The notes: generated from the letters alone by a model not told the origin. Positions 33,694-43,784 are shown, counted from the stretch's first letter. The stretch: DNA of 64,000 nt from Amnibacterium flavum (GCF_003097495.1 NZ_QEOP01000001.1:868001-932000); one strand, 5' to 3'. Program-made: numbers and translations.

Positions 33694-34821
33694 GTGAAGA
33701 AGAAGGCACTGGTCGCATTCGCGGCCGCTGGCGCACTCCTCGCCTCGCTGGCTGCGTGCAGCAGCGGCGGCGACTCAGGCGGGGGTGACGCAGGAGCGGG
33801 CGGCGGCGAGCTCGTCGGCGTCGCGATGCCCACGCAGTCGTCCGAGCGCTGGATCGCGGACGGCAACAACGTCAAGGAGCAGCTCGAGGACGAAGGGTTC
33901 ACCGTCGACCTCCAGTACGCCGAGGACGACATCCCGACCCAGATCAGCCAGATCGAGAACATGATCACCAAGGGTGCGGTCGCCCTCATCGTGGCCGCGA
34001 AGGACGGATCGGCTCTGACCACCGTCCTCGAAGAGGCAGCCAGCCAGGACATCGCCGTCATCGCGTACGACCGACTCCTCGTCGACACCGACGCGGTGAG
34101 CTACTACGCGACGTTCGACAACTACCTCGTCGGCCAGCAGCAGGCCTACTCGGTGCTCAACGGGCTCGGTCTGACCGACCTCGACGGCAAGGCTCTCCCG
34201 GACGCCCCCGCAGGGCCGTTCAACATCGAACTGTTCGCCGGCTCGCCCGACGACAACAACGCCACGTTCTTCTTCAACGGGTCGATGGACGTCCTGCAGC
34301 CTTACATCGATGACAAGACCCTCGTCGTGAAGTCGGGTCAGACCGACTTCCAGGTCGTCGCCACGCAGGACTGGAAGCTCGAGAACGCCCAGTCGCGCAT
34401 GGAGGACCTGCTCACGTCCACCTACTCGGACGGCACCCAGGTCGACGCGGTCCTGTCGCCCTACGACGGACTGAGCCGTGGAATCATCTCCGCACTCACC
34501 GACGCCGGCTACGCGGTCGGACCGGACTGGCCCATCATCTCGGGTCAGGACGCCGAGCTCGACTCGGTCAAGGCCATCGTCGACGGCGAGCAGTACGCGA
34601 CGATCTTCAAGGACACTCGCGAACTCGCTGCCGAAGCGGTCAAGATGACCATTGCCGTCCTGAACGGCGAGGAGCCCGAGGTCAACAACACGACCGACTA
34701 CGACAACGGAGTGAAGGTCGTCCCGTCCTACCTCCTGAGCCCGGTCATCGTCACCAAGGAGAACGTCACGTCCGCCCTGGTCGACACCGGTTACTGGACG
34801 CAGGACGAGATCGACGGCTGA
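33694..34821 (+). CDS. chvE: Second ChvE-type monosaccharide-binding lipoprotein
   Basis: A 375-residue paralogue of the protein at 27524. The GTG at 33694 follows AAAGGA and opens a lipoprotein signal (LAAC, Cys22). It shares the key segments [36 protein letters not shown] and [14 protein letters not shown]. Differences in the second half (for example [20 protein letters not shown] against NDSLALGIEQSLSSAGYTPG) suggest a different sugar preference. It lies 127 bp after the aldolase gene and should be in the same LacI-controlled unit. Confidence 0.9.
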   Translation: MKKKALVAFAAAGALLASLAACSSGGDSGGGDAGAGGGELVGVAMPTQSSERWIADGNNVKEQLEDEGFTVDLQYAEDDIPTQISQIENMITKGAVALIVAAKDGSALTTVLEEAASQDIAVIAYDRLLVDTDAVSYYATFDNYLVGQQQAYSVLNGLGLTDLDGKALPDAPAGPFNIELFAGSPDDNNATFFFNGSMDVLQPYIDDKTLVVKSGQTDFQVVATQDWKLENAQSRMEDLLTSTYSDGTQVDAVLSPYDGLSRGIISALTDAGYAVGPDWPIISGQDAELDSVKAIVDGEQYATIFKDTRELAAEAVKMTIAVLNGEEPEVNNTTDYDNGVKVVPSYLLSPVIVTKENVTSALVDTGYWTQDEIDG

Positions 34822-34837
34822 TAGTCGACCTCTGAGT

Positions 34838-34869
34838 CCGGTGGCGGCCGTTCCGACGGCCGCCACCGG
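34838..34869 (+). terminator. Intercistronic hairpin after the second chvE
   Basis: A perfect 14-bp stem (34838-34851 with 34856-34869) closed by a TCCG tetraloop lies between chvE2 and the ATPase gene, in the same place as the hairpin of the first operon. Confidence 0.78.
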
Positions 34870-34932
34870 GCTCCTGCAGGATCAGCCCCGCCCGGAAGAT
34901 CAGCCCCCACCAGAAAGAGTCGGATCCGGAAA

Positions 34933-36461
34933 ATGACTACGAACATCTTGGAGATGCGCAGCATCACCAAAGAGTTCCCCGGCGTCAAGGCGCTGCAGAA
35001 CGTCTCCCTGAACGTCGCCCGCGGCGAGGTGCACGCCATCTGCGGTGAGAACGGCGCGGGGAAGTCGACGCTCATGAAGGTGCTCTCCGGGGTCTACCCG
35101 TTCGGCACCTACACCGGCGACATCGTCTTCGAGAACGAGACGCTCGAACTCGGCAACATCCGCGACAGCGAAGCCAAGGGCATCGTCATCATCCATCAGG
35201 AGCTGGCGCTCAGCCCTTATCTGTCGATCGCCGAGAACATCTTCCTCAACAACGAGATCAGGGTCGCTTCGGCCTCATCGACTGGCAGAAGACCAACGCG
35301 GAGGCGCAGACGCTGCTGACCCGCGTCGGCCTGCGCGAGAAGTCGACGACCAAGATCATGGACATCGGCGTCGGCAAGCAGCAGCTCGTCGAGATCGCCA
35401 AGGCGCTGTCCAAGCGCGTGAAGCTGCTGATCCTCGACGAGCCGACGGCCGCCCTCAACGACGAGGACTCCGATCACCTGCTCGATCTGATCCTGCAGCT
35501 CAAGGAGCAGGGCATCACGAGCATCATCATCAGCCACAAGCTGAACGAGATCAAACGCATCGCCGACTCCGTCACGGTCATCCGCGACGGCAAGAGCATC
35601 GAGACGATGACCAAGGACGAGGTGAGCGAGGACCGCATCATCAAGGACATGGTCGGCCGGGACCTCGAGCACCGCTATCCCGACCACACGCCGTCGATCG
35701 GAGACGAGATCCTCCGGGTCGAGAACTGGACGGCCCACCACCCCCAGGACACGAGCCGGGTCGTCGTCGACAACGTCAACCTCTCGGTGCGTCGGGGCGA
35801 GATCGTCGGCATCGCCGGCCTCATGGGTGCCGGTCGGACCGAGTTCGCGATGAGCCTGTTCGGCCGTTCGTACGGCGCGAAGATCAGCGGCAAGGTGTTC
35901 AAGAACGGCCAGGAGATCAAGACCCGGACGGTCACCGAGGCGATCGAGAACGGGCTCGCCTACGTGACCGAGGATCGCAAGCTCTACGGTCTCAATCTGA
36001 TCGAGGACATCAAGCGCAACATCTCGCTCGCCTCGCTCAAGAAGCTCGAACGGCTCGGACTCATCGACGACGGCAAGGAGTTCGACGTCGCGAACGAGTA
36101 CCGCAGGAGCATGAACATCAAGTCGCCGACCGTGCTGGCGAAGACGGGCAAGCTGTCCGGCGGCAACCAGCAGAAGGTGGTGCTATCGAAGTGGATCTAC
36201 TCCGACCCCGACGTGCTGATCCTCGATGAGCCGACCCGAGGGATCGACGTCGGAGCCAAGTACGAGATCTACACGATCATCAACAGGCTCGCGGCCGAGG
36301 GCAAGGGCATCATCGTGATCTCGTCGGAGCTGCCCGAGCTGCTCGGCATCTGCGATCGCATCTACGCGATCTCGGAGGGCAGGATCACGGGCGAACTGCC
36401 CATCGAAGGAGCAACCCCCGAGGTGCTCATCAAGTACATGACCATGGAAGCACCCCGATGA
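34933..36461 (+). pseudogene. gguA: Second GguA-type ATPase gene, interrupted by a one-base frameshift
   Basis: The N-terminal part (from 34933; Walker [10 protein letters not shown]) is collinear with the intact copy at 28745 up to [12 protein letters not shown], then runs into nonsense and stops at 35319. The expected continuation ([11 protein letters not shown], then [21 protein letters not shown] and [10 protein letters not shown]) is in the next frame up to 36461. Adding one C after base 35259 (ATCAGG to ATCCAGG) restores a 509-residue protein, close to the 515 of the paralogue. Both halves are otherwise undamaged, so this is either a very recent mutation or a read/assembly error. If real, the importer may borrow the intact GguA. 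Confidence 0.85.
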
Positions 36462-36488
36462 GGGTCTCGACGAGGAGCCGGAACTGAC

Positions 36489-37742
36489 ATGACCAACACT
36501 GAAATCCGTCCGGGAGGCGGCCCGGTGGGCACCGAGGAGATCGGTCCGCCCCAGAACCGGTTCACCGCGGCGATCGCCCACATCCTCGCCGACCTCGGCA
36601 AGAACGGCATCTTCATCGCGCTGATCGTGGTGATCGCCCTCTTCGGAGTGCTCACGAACGGCATCCTGCTCCGCCCGCAGAACATCTCCAACCTGATCGT
36701 GCAGAACGGCTACATCCTGATCCTCGCGATCGGGATGGTGCTCGTCATCGTCGCCGGCCACATCGACCTGTCCGTCGGTTCGGTCGCGGCGTTCGTCGGC
36801 GCGATCTCGGGCGTGTTCGCGGTGCGGATGGGCCTCGACTGGTGGCTCGCGATCCTGCTCTCGCTGCTCGTCGGCGCCATCGTCGGCGCGTGGCAGGGGT
36901 TCTGGATCGCCTACGTCGGGATACCCGCGTTCATCGTCACCCTCGCGGGCATGCTCATCTTCCGCGGGGCTGCGCTGATCGTGCTGGGCAGCTCGAACAT
37001 CGGCTCGTTCCCCGCGGAGTACCGCTCCCTCGGGAACGGCTTCATCGAGCTGGCCCCCATCGACCTGGGGCCGAGGTCGTCGCTCGACCTCGTCACCCTG
37101 TCGGTCGGTGCGATCGCGATCATCGGGCTCATCGTGCAGCAGCTGCGCACGCGCGTGGGGCGTCAGAAGTACGGGCAGGACACCGAGCCGCTCGCCTTCT
37201 TCATCGCCAAGCTGGTGCTGGTGTCGGCGGGTATCGGGTTCTTCTTCTACTCGCTCGCCGCGGCCAAGGGCATCCCCGTCACGCTGATCATCCTGGGCGT
37301 TCTGGTGCTGATCTACACGACCGTCGCGAACAGGACCGTGTTCGGCCGGCACATCTTCGCCATCGGCGGAAACAGGCACGCGGCCGAACTGTCGGGCATC
37401 AAGACGCGGTCCGTCGACTTCTGGCTGTTCGTCAACATGGGCGTGCTGGCCGCGATCGCGGGCGTCATCTTCACCGCACGCCTCAACATCGCCGGTCCCC
37501 AGGCCGGTGACGGCTTCGAGCTGGAGGCCATCTCGGCGGCCTTCATCGGAGGCGCGGCGGTGCAGGGCGGTGTCGGCACGATCAGCGGCGCCATCATCGG
37601 TGGATTCATCATCGGCGTGCTCAACAACGGCATGTCCATCCTGAGCATCGGAAGCGACTGGCAGCAGGCGGTGAAGGGCCTCGTGCTCCTGCTGGCTGTG
37701 GCCTTCGACGTCTTCAACAAGCGCCGCTCGGGCGGACGCTGA
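36489..37742 (+). CDS. gguB: Second GguB-type monosaccharide permease
   Basis: A 417-residue permease paralogous to the one at 30289. It has [40 protein letters not shown] and [20 protein letters not shown] in the same order, and a longer insert around residues 185-245. It begins 27 bp after the broken ATPase gene. The reading frame shows no damage, which argues against long-term decay of the operon and favours a recent or artefactual frameshift upstream. The unit ends at a strong hairpin at 37748. Confidence 0.92.
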   Translation: MTNTEIRPGGGPVGTEEIGPPQNRFTAAIAHILADLGKNGIFIALIVVIALFGVLTNGILLRPQNISNLIVQNGYILILAIGMVLVIVAGHIDLSVGSVAAFVGAISGVFAVRMGLDWWLAILLSLLVGAIVGAWQGFWIAYVGIPAFIVTLAGMLIFRGAALIVLGSSNIGSFPAEYRSLGNGFIELAPIDLGPRSSLDLVTLSVGAIAIIGLIVQQLRTRVGRQKYGQDTEPLAFFIAKLVLVSAGIGFFFYSLAAAKGIPVTLIILGVLVLIYTTVANRTVFGRHIFAIGGNRHAAELSGIKTRSVDFWLFVNMGVLAAIAGVIFTARLNIAGPQAGDGFELEAISAAFIGGAAVQGGVGTISGAIIGGFIIGVLNNGMSILSIGSDWQQAVKGLVLLLAVAFDVFNKRRSGGR

Positions 37743-37747
37743 GTCCT

Positions 37748-37781
37748 CGGGGTGCTGCGGCGGTCTCGCCGCGGCACCCCG
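37748..37781. terminator. Terminator between convergent gguB2 and the MDMPI-family gene
   Basis: A 15-bp stem (37748-37762 with 37767-37781, one G-U pair) with a GTCT loop lies five bases after the gguB2 stop and 24 bases after the stop of the convergent gene. Confidence 0.85.
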
Positions 37782-37805
37782 AAGCGCCTTCGGCGGGCTT
37801 CGGCG

Positions 37806-38468
37806 TCAGCTGGAGGAGTCTGCGGGCTCGGCGGAATCTGCGCGCTTCGCACCCGGCCGGTCGAAGAACGGAGTCACGTCGCGGCCGCCGAGCCAGCACA
37901 CGAGCTCGCCCGCGGTGCCCCGGATCGCGGGTCCCGCTCCGATCAGCCAATCGGCGTCGGCCGCGACGAGCGAGCGACCCACCAGTACGCCGCGGAGCGG
38001 GGTGGGGGCGGCGGCCGCCAGGCCGAGAGCGACAGCACCGGATGCGCGAGGCTCGACCGGGTCGGCGACCTCCAGCGGCACAGTGACGTCGTAGGCGTGC
38101 TGGACGACGGCGGTCAGTGCGCCGAGACCGCGCCGACCGGAACCGGCGGCGAACTCCTCGCCCCGGTGACGCAGCGCGGCCGTCATCTCCGTCGGTTCGA
38201 CGGCCGACGCTGAGCCGCGCCTCAGCAGTGCGCGCGGCTCCAACGCGCGGACGAGATCCGCGATCGTCTCCGCGACGCTCGGTCGGCCGTGCCCGCGTCT
38301 CGGGGTGAGCGCATCCGACGCCCACTGCTCGTCGGTCAGCGAATCGAGCGCCGAGGCGAGCGCCATCAGAGTGCGCCCGGTGTACGGGCGCCAGTCGCTG
38401 CTGACCGACGACTCGTCCTCGCCGGCGCGGCGCTGACTGAACGGCAGCTGCTGCCAGACATCGGACAT
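37806..38468 (-). CDS. Mycothiol-dependent maleylpyruvate isomerase (MDMPI/DinB-like) family protein
   Basis: A 220-residue protein. The ATG at 38468 opens the MDMPI-like region (WRPYTGRTLMALASALDSLT with a later SVAETIADLV helix). The C-terminal half has the actinobacterial pattern ending ADADWLIGAGPAIRGTAGEL, then VCWLGGRD, common to proteins of the TIGR03083 type. These are predicted mycothiol- or metal-dependent enzymes of unknown reaction. The typical metal-binding His triad is not clear in this copy. It is downstream of xylB in the same direction with an 85-bp gap; any link to xylose use is unproven. Confidence 0.7.
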   Translation of the reverse strand: MSDVWQQLPFSQRRAGEDESSVSSDWRPYTGRTLMALASALDSLTDEQWASDALTPRRGHGRPSVAETIADLVRALEPRALLRRGSASAVEPTEMTAALRHRGEEFAAGSGRRGLGALTAVVQHAYDVTVPLEVADPVEPRASGAVALGLAAAAPTPLRGVLVGRSLVAADADWLIGAGPAIRGTAGELVCWLGGRDVTPFFDRPGAKRADSAEPADSSS

Positions 38469-38553
38469 GTCCGTCAGCGTACGCCGACGCGGACCGCCGG
38501 CGCATTCACGGCAGCCGTGCGGGGACGTCCTGCTCGGACGCCCCCGGTGGGCG

Positions 38554-39981
38554 TCAGTAGATGGCGCGGGCGGCCGCGTAGGCCTCGCGGATCTCTGGGC
38601 GGGTGTCGGATGCAGGACGGGCGATGATGCTGACCGACCACTCCGGGCGGACGCCGGTGAGCGCCCACGCGGCCTGAACCGCCGCACCGGAGGCGACGTA
38701 CTCACCGGGCTCGGGGATCTCGACCTGGGCATCGAAGACCTGCGCGGCGATCGCCTGCACGGCGTCGTTCTGCGCCGCACCGCCGATCAGCAGGACGCGC
38801 TTCTCGCGGAGGCCGACGGCGCGGACGGCGTCGAGCCCATCGGCGAGGGCGCACAGCATGCCCTCGATCGCGGCGCGAGCCAGGTTCGGGCGCGTCGTGG
38901 ACGCGAGGGACATCCCGGAGAGTGTCGCCTTCGCATCGGGCAGGTTGGGGGTGCGCTCGCCCTCGAAGTAGGGCACGAGCACGAGACCGTCGGCTCCGGG
39001 AGCGGCCTCGAGCGCCAGGTCGCCGAGCGCCGTGTGGTCGACTCCGAGAAGCGCGGTCGTCACGTCGAGGATGCGCGCGGCGTTCAGGGTGGCGACGAGC
39101 GGCAGGAACAGCCCGGACGCGTCGGCGAATCCGGCGACCGTGCCCGTCGGGTCGGCGGAGGCGACCTGTGTGACGGCGAAGACGGTTCCGCTCGTGCCGA
39201 TGGACACGACGACATCGCCCTCTTCGGCACCGAGACCGAGTGCGGCCCCCGCGTTGTCACCGGCACCGGGCCCGACGACGATGCCCTCCGGCACGCCGGC
39301 GTCGGCCTGGGCGACTGTGGTGCCCGCGAGCTCGGACGGACCGAGGACCCGGGGGAGGACGGCGTCGTGGCCGAGGGCGGCGACGAGCAGATCGCGGTCG
39401 TACTCGCCAGCGCCGGGGTTCCAGTACGAGGTTCCGCTCGCATCCGACCGGTCGGTGACGAGAGCGGACAGGTCGGGACCGAGCGGGCTCTCGCCCTGGG
39501 GGCCGTAGCCCAGCAGGCGCCACGTCAGCCAGTCGTGGGGGAGTGCGACCGCGGCGACCTTGGCCGCGTTCTCGGGCTCCGCGTCGCGAAGCCAGCGGAG
39601 CTTCGTGGCGGTGAACGACGCGACGGGCGTCGAGCCGGTGCGCTTGATCAGATCCTCGGCGCCGAACTCCTCGATGAGCGCCTTCGCAGCGGCGGAGGAG
39701 CGGGTGTCGTTCCAGAGGAGCGCGTCGCGGATGACGGCGCCCGACTCGTCGAGCACGACCATGCCGTGCTGCTGACCGGCGACCGAGATGGCGGCGACGT
39801 CATCGAGACCGCCCGCGTCGGCGATCGCCGTCTGCAGGGCCGCCCACCAGGCGGCGGGATCGACCTCGGTGCCGACCGGGTGCGTCGCACGACCCGAGCG
39901 GATCATCTGACCCGACTCGAGGTCCCTGACTACGATCTTGCAGCTCTGGGTCGAGGAATCGACACCGGCGACGAGCGTCAT
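38554..39981 (-). CDS. xylB: Xylulokinase
   Basis: A 475-residue FGGY-family sugar kinase. [10 protein letters not shown] (6-15) is the first phosphate loop, [10 protein letters not shown] the substrate-contact segment, and [11 protein letters not shown] the second phosphate loop; Asp242 in GPGAGDNAG is the expected catalytic base. [19 protein letters not shown] near residue 400 binds adenosine. It phosphorylates D-xylulose to xylulose 5-phosphate after isomerisation of xylose. The ATG at 39981 follows GAAGAGAAG. It lies downstream of xylA, separated by a 10-bp hairpin, and is probably co-transcribed. Confidence 0.94.
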   Translation of the reverse strand: MTLVAGVDSSTQSCKIVVRDLESGQMIRSGRATHPVGTEVDPAAWWAALQTAIADAGGLDDVAAISVAGQQHGMVVLDESGAVIRDALLWNDTRSSAAAKALIEEFGAEDLIKRTGSTPVASFTATKLRWLRDAEPENAAKVAAVALPHDWLTWRLLGYGPQGESPLGPDLSALVTDRSDASGTSYWNPGAGEYDRDLLVAALGHDAVLPRVLGPSELAGTTVAQADAGVPEGIVVGPGAGDNAGAALGLGAEEGDVVVSIGTSGTVFAVTQVASADPTGTVAGFADASGLFLPLVATLNAARILDVTTALLGVDHTALGDLALEAAPGADGLVLVPYFEGERTPNLPDAKATLSGMSLASTTRPNLARAAIEGMLCALADGLDAVRAVGLREKRVLLIGGAAQNDAVQAIAAQVFDAQVEIPEPGEYVASGAAVQAAWALTGVRPEWSVSIIARPASDTRPEIREAYAAARAIY

Positions 39982-40050
39982 TGCTTCTCTTCTCTGAAGG
40001 CGGGTGAATCCCGGGAGTTGGTTCAAGCGCCGGCGGGCGGCGCAGAAAGG

Positions 40051-40095
40051 CCCGGCTCCGACCCTACGGCAGAAGCCGCAGACGCCGGAGCCGGG
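40051..40095 (-). terminator. Intercistronic hairpin between xylA and xylB
   Basis: CCCGGCTCCG (40051-40060) pairs with CGGAGCCGGG (40086-40095), and the enclosed sequence holds a small CGGC-AGAA-GCCG hairpin. Its position mirrors the hairpins inside the importer operons and may lower xylB relative to xylA. Confidence 0.6.
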
Positions 40096-40113
40096 TCCGA
40101 TTCGTGCGAAGGG

Positions 40114-41304
40114 TCAGCGCGCGCCGAGCAGGTGCTCGGTGGCGAGCTGCTGCAGGCGGACGAAGCCGAAGCCCTTGCCGTTGAAGTACGCCGAGGCGTC
40201 GAAGTCCTCGTACGCCGAACGGTCGGCGAGGATGTCGTCGTAGCTCTCGCCCTCGTTCAGGGTCGGGACCGACAGCTCGGTGACCTTCGAGGCCTCGAGT
40301 GCCTCCTGGACCTCGGGGTCGGCGCGGAATGCGGCAGCGCGCTCCTTGAGGAGGAGGTAGTTGCGCATGTTCGCGGCGGCCGAGTCCCAGACTCCGGTCT
40401 CGTCCTCGGTGCGGCTCGGCTTGTAGTCGAAGTGGCGGGGACCGTCGTAGGCCTTGCCGCCCGCGGGGCCGCCGTTCTCGAGGAGGTCGACGAGGGCGAA
40501 CGCGTTGTACAGGTCGCCGTGACCGAAGACGAGGTCCTGGTCGTACTTGATGCCGCGCTGGCCGTTGAGGTCGATGTGGTAGAGCTTCTCGTGGTACAGC
40601 GCCTGCGCGATTCCGGCGGCGAAGTTGAGTCCCGCCATCTGCTCGTGGCCGACCTCGGGGTTGACGCCGACCAGCTCGGGGCGCTCGAGGCTGTTGATGA
40701 AGGCGAGTGCGTGGCCGAGCGTCGGGAGCAGGATGTCGCCGCGGGGCTCGTTGGGCTTGGGCTCGATCGCGAAGCGGATGTCGTAACCCTTGTCGGTCAC
40801 GTAGTCGCCCAGCAGGTTGACGGCCTCGCGGTAGCGCTCGAGCGCCTGGCGGATGTCCTTCGCGGAGTCGTACTCGGCGCCTTCGCGGCCACCCCACATG
40901 ACGAACGTCTTCGCGCCGAGCTCGGCGGCGAGGTCGATGTTGCGGAGGACCTTGCGGAGCGCGAAGCGACGGATGGCGCGGTCGTTCGAGGTGAAGCCGC
41001 CGTCCTTGAAGACCGGAGCGCTGAAGAGGTTGGTGGTCACCATCGGCACGATGAGGCCGGTGTCGGCGAGAGCCTGCTTGAGGCGGTCGATCTGGTTCTG
41101 ACGCTCGGCGTCGGTCGAGCCGAAGGCGAAGAGGTCGTCATCGTGGAACGTGAGGCCGTACGCACCCAGTTCGTTGAGCTTCTCGACGACGTGGACGACG
41201 TCGAGGTTGCTGCGGGTCGGGCCGCCGAACGGGTCGGCTCCCGTGTAGTCGACGGTCCAGAGACCGAAGGAGAACTTATCGGCGCGGGTAGGTGCGTCAG
41301 CCAT
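40114..41304 (-). CDS. xylA: Xylose isomerase
   Basis: A 396-residue class I xylose isomerase, the short actinobacterial form. His54 and Asp57 in TFHDDDLF form the ring-opening pair. [23 protein letters not shown] and [16 protein letters not shown] carry the two-metal site ligands. It converts D-xylose to D-xylulose (and glucose to fructose in vitro). The ATG at 41304 is used because the conserved N terminus begins there. A consensus promoter lies at 41354-41382, and a ROK regulator is divergent, the standard xylose-regulon layout. Confidence 0.96.
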   Translation of the reverse strand: MADAPTRADKFSFGLWTVDYTGADPFGGPTRSNLDVVHVVEKLNELGAYGLTFHDDDLFAFGSTDAERQNQIDRLKQALADTGLIVPMVTTNLFSAPVFKDGGFTSNDRAIRRFALRKVLRNIDLAAELGAKTFVMWGGREGAEYDSAKDIRQALERYREAVNLLGDYVTDKGYDIRFAIEPKPNEPRGDILLPTLGHALAFINSLERPELVGVNPEVGHEQMAGLNFAAGIAQALYHEKLYHIDLNGQRGIKYDQDLVFGHGDLYNAFALVDLLENGGPAGGKAYDGPRHFDYKPSRTEDETGVWDSAAANMRNYLLLKERAAAFRADPEVQEALEASKVTELSVPTLNEGESYDDILADRSAYEDFDASAYFNGKGFGFVRLQQLATEHLLGAR

Positions 41305-41353
41305 GGTGGGTCCTGTCTGTTTCAACATCATCGGTGAGAATGTTCTAGGCGCC

Positions 41354-41392
41354 AACTTATTCGCCCTGCGGGCAGGTGTCAAACGATAAGGT
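41354..41392. promoter_or_regulatory. Divergent xylA / ROK promoters
   Basis: For xylA, minus-strand TTGACA (41377-41382) and TAAGTT (41354-41359) have a 17-base spacer. For the ROK gene, TAAGGT (41387-41392) ends six bases before its GTG. CTTATTCG (41356-41363) and CGATAAG (41384-41390) form an inverted repeat covering both promoters, a candidate XylR operator. Confidence 0.7.
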
Positions 41393-41398
41393 CAAGCC

Positions 41399-42595
41399 GT
41401 GGAGACCGCTCGCAACAACGATGAACTGCGCAGGGCGAACCTGTCGCGCGTTCTGTCGATGCTGCACCAGAGCGGGCCGCAGGCGCGCACGGAACTGACC
41501 CGCCGGACCGGGCTCAACCGGTCGACGATCGGCGGGATCATCGCCGATCTGGCCGCCGTCGGACTGGTCGAGGAATCGTGGACGACCGGCTCAGAACCTC
41601 GGGGCGTCGGCAGGCCGAGCCCCACGGCGGCGACGACCGGTCGAGCCGTCGCCATCGCGCTGAACCCCGAGCTCGACGCGGTCTCCGCGGCTGCCGTGAC
41701 GCTCGGCGGTGTGGTGCTGCAGCGCACCCGCCGAGAGCTGGCCTCTCCCGTCACGGTCGACGAGGCGCTCGAGATCTCCGCCGAACTGGTCGCGGACCTC
41801 ATCGCAGGGATGAGTGCTGACGCGGTCCTGGTCGGCATCGGGGTCGCTGTCCCCGGTCTCGTGAGCGGGGTCGACGGCATCGTCCGGAACGCCCCGCACC
41901 TCGGCTGGTCCGAGTCGACCTTCGCGGCCGACCTCGCCGAGCTGACCGGCATTCCGACCTCCATCGCGAACGATGCCGCCGTCGGTGCGCGCGCCGAGCG
42001 CATCTTCGGAGCGGGTCGCGGCGTCGACGACCTCGTCTACCTCAACGGCGGTGCCAGCGGCATCGGCGGCGGAGTCCTGTCGGAGGGCCGCGCGGTGCGC
42101 GGGGTCGACGGCTACGCGGGGGAGTTCGGTCACATGCTGGTGCCGACCGTCGACGGGGCCGCTCGCCTCGAGGACGTGGTCGAGCGCTCGGCCCTGCTGA
42201 GTGCGCTCGATCTGACCAGCGCAGACGAGCGCACGCTGCATCGACGCCTCGTCGAGGATGCGACCGACGAGGTGCGCGCCGAGGTCGAGCGGCAGGCGAG
42301 AGTGCTCGCGGTGGCGATCGCGAACGTCATCACCACCCTCAACCCTCGTCTCGTCGTGCTCGGAGGGTTCCTCGCCTCGCTCCTCGCCACCGCGCCCGAG
42401 ACCGTGCGAGCCCAGGTGGCCGCGAGCGCACTGCGCGAGCCGATGGCCACGGCCGAGGTCGTTCCCGCCGAGCTGGGACCCGACCTGCTGTTCATCGGGG
42501 CCGCCGAGCTCGCCTTCGAGGCGGTGCTCTCCGATCCGCTGGCCACGATGGAACGCGACTCCTCCTCATCCTCGCGGCCGTCGGGGCGGCCGTGA
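41399..42595 (+). CDS. ROK family transcriptional regulator (XylR/NagC type)
   Basis: A 398-residue regulator. An N-terminal winged helix (RVLSMLHQSGPQARTELTRR, then TGLNRSTIGGIIADL, about 12-45) precedes a ROK sugar-kinase-like domain with VGIGVAVPGLVSGVDGIVRN (near 145) and NDAAVGARAERIFGAGRG (near 190). The usual ROK zinc motif is absent, as in several regulators. It is divergent from xylA, so it is the probable xylose repressor. The GTG start directly follows a -10 hexamer, predicting a leaderless message. It overlaps the next ROK gene by four bases. Confidence 0.88.
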   Translation: METARNNDELRRANLSRVLSMLHQSGPQARTELTRRTGLNRSTIGGIIADLAAVGLVEESWTTGSEPRGVGRPSPTAATTGRAVAIALNPELDAVSAAAVTLGGVVLQRTRRELASPVTVDEALEISAELVADLIAGMSADAVLVGIGVAVPGLVSGVDGIVRNAPHLGWSESTFAADLAELTGIPTSIANDAAVGARAERIFGAGRGVDDLVYLNGGASGIGGGVLSEGRAVRGVDGYAGEFGHMLVPTVDGAARLEDVVERSALLSALDLTSADERTLHRRLVEDATDEVRAEVERQARVLAVAIANVITTLNPRLVVLGGFLASLLATAPETVRAQVAASALREPMATAEVVPAELGPDLLFIGAAELAFEAVLSDPLATMERDSSSSSRPSGRP

Positions 42596-43737
42596 GCGCG
42601 GCGCCCCCCAGCTGGCCCGACCTCCCCGCATCGCACCGCCGGGTCCTGCTCGAACTGCTGATCCACGGCGAGGAGTCGCGGGTGCGTCTCGCCGAGCGGA
42701 TCGACATGTCGCGTGCGAGCCTCACTCGGATCGTGCGCGAACTCGTCGAGCTCGGCTTCGTCATCGAGGGGCAGTCCCGGCCGAGTGTCACGAGGGGACG
42801 GCCGCAGGAGATGCTGCACCTGCGGGCCGATGCTGCACGGTTCGTCGGCATCAAGCTCACGGGGGACGCGCTCTACGCGGTGCTGCTCGATCTCGAGGCG
42901 AGTGTCATCGACCGGCGCGAAGAGGCTCTCGCCTCCCGCGACCCCGACTCGGTCGTCGACCTGATCCGCCAGGTGACCGATGAACTCCTCGGCGACCACG
43001 CCGTGCCCGCGGTCATCGGCATCGGCCTCGCGGGCGACGTGCTCCGGCAGGGCGAGGTCGAGGTGGTCGAACGGTCCAACTTCCTCGGTTGGGACCCGCC
43101 GGTCCCGCTGCGCTCGCTCGTCGAGCGGGCCACCTGCATCCGCACCGTCGTCACCAACGACGTGCACGCCCTCGCGGGTGCCCACCACTGGTTCGGCAGC
43201 GGCGACGAGGACGAGTCGATCGTGGTCTACGGCCTCGGTGCCGGCATCGGCAGCGGTGTGGTCATCGACGGCGATCTGATGGAGGGCGTGCACGGGCGGA
43301 GCGGCCGGGTGGGCCACGCTCGGATCGGCGGCGCGGGGCGGGTCTGCGACAACGGCCACACCGACTGCGTGCACAGCTTCATCACCATGCCCGCGATCGA
43401 GCACAACGCCGGCGTCGCGCCCGGCGAGTACGCGCTCGCGGTGAGTCGCGCCCACCAGGGCGATCCCGTCGCGCTCGACTCGTTCCGCCGAGCGGCCTTC
43501 GCCCTGGGAGCCGTGATCGCCGAGTCGGTCAACGCGTTCGACCCCGGCGCCGTGAGCGTGATGGGGGAGGGGCTCGACATGCTCGACCTCGCGCCCGAGG
43601 AGGTCCCTCGCGCGCTCGCCGAGTATCTCGAGCAGCTCTCGCCCGACGACGTGAGGATCGAGCGGCCCCGGTTCGACTTCGGTCTCTACGCTCGCGGGGC
43701 GGCGGTATCGGCGATGCGCACGGTTCTCTCCTCGTAA
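42592..43737 (+). CDS. Second ROK family transcriptional regulator
   Basis: A 381-residue regulator coupled to the first by a GTGA overlap. A winged helix (about 15-60, RVRLAERIDMSRASLTRIVR) is followed by a ROK domain with IGIGLAGDVLRQGEVEVVER, NDVHALAGAHHWFGSG and GLGAGIGSGVVIDGDLMEG. The zinc-motif region reads GRVCDNGHTDCVHSF, keeping two Cys and two His. Only a few bases later, the palindrome TTTTGTC-GCTT-GACAAAA at 43741 begins, just before an alpha-xylosidase operon. It probably regulates that operon, perhaps sensing a xylose-bearing oligosaccharide or phosphosugar. Confidence 0.86.
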   Translation: MSAAPPSWPDLPASHRRVLLELLIHGEESRVRLAERIDMSRASLTRIVRELVELGFVIEGQSRPSVTRGRPQEMLHLRADAARFVGIKLTGDALYAVLLDLEASVIDRREEALASRDPDSVVDLIRQVTDELLGDHAVPAVIGIGLAGDVLRQGEVEVVERSNFLGWDPPVPLRSLVERATCIRTVVTNDVHALAGAHHWFGSGDEDESIVVYGLGAGIGSGVVIDGDLMEGVHGRSGRVGHARIGGAGRVCDNGHTDCVHSFITMPAIEHNAGVAPGEYALAVSRAHQGDPVALDSFRRAAFALGAVIAESVNAFDPGAVSVMGEGLDMLDLAPEEVPRALAEYLEQLSPDDVRIERPRFDFGLYARGAAVSAMRTVLSS

Positions 43738-43740
43738 TTG

Positions 43741-43758
43741 TTTTGTCGCTTGACAAAA
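43741..43758 (+). promoter_or_regulatory. Palindromic operator overlapping a -35 element
   Basis: TTTTGTC (43741-43747) and GACAAAA (43752-43758) are perfect arms around GCTT. TTGACA (43750-43755) lies inside, so binding would cover the -35 of the importer-GH31-GH1 operon. A clear -10 was not found. The second ROK protein is the prime candidate. Confidence 0.6.
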
Positions 43759-43784
43759 TCAAATCCCGTGCCTGAAGCTGTACC

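Noticed and set aside
35250-35320. Programmed ribosomal frameshifting in the second gguA
   Set aside because: No slippery heptamer or downstream pseudoknot is seen, the paralogue is read in one frame, and a single missing C explains the break.
38467-41337. 956-residue plus-strand ORF across xylB and xylA
   Set aside because: xylA and xylB are certain on the minus strand; this frame is an antisense shadow.
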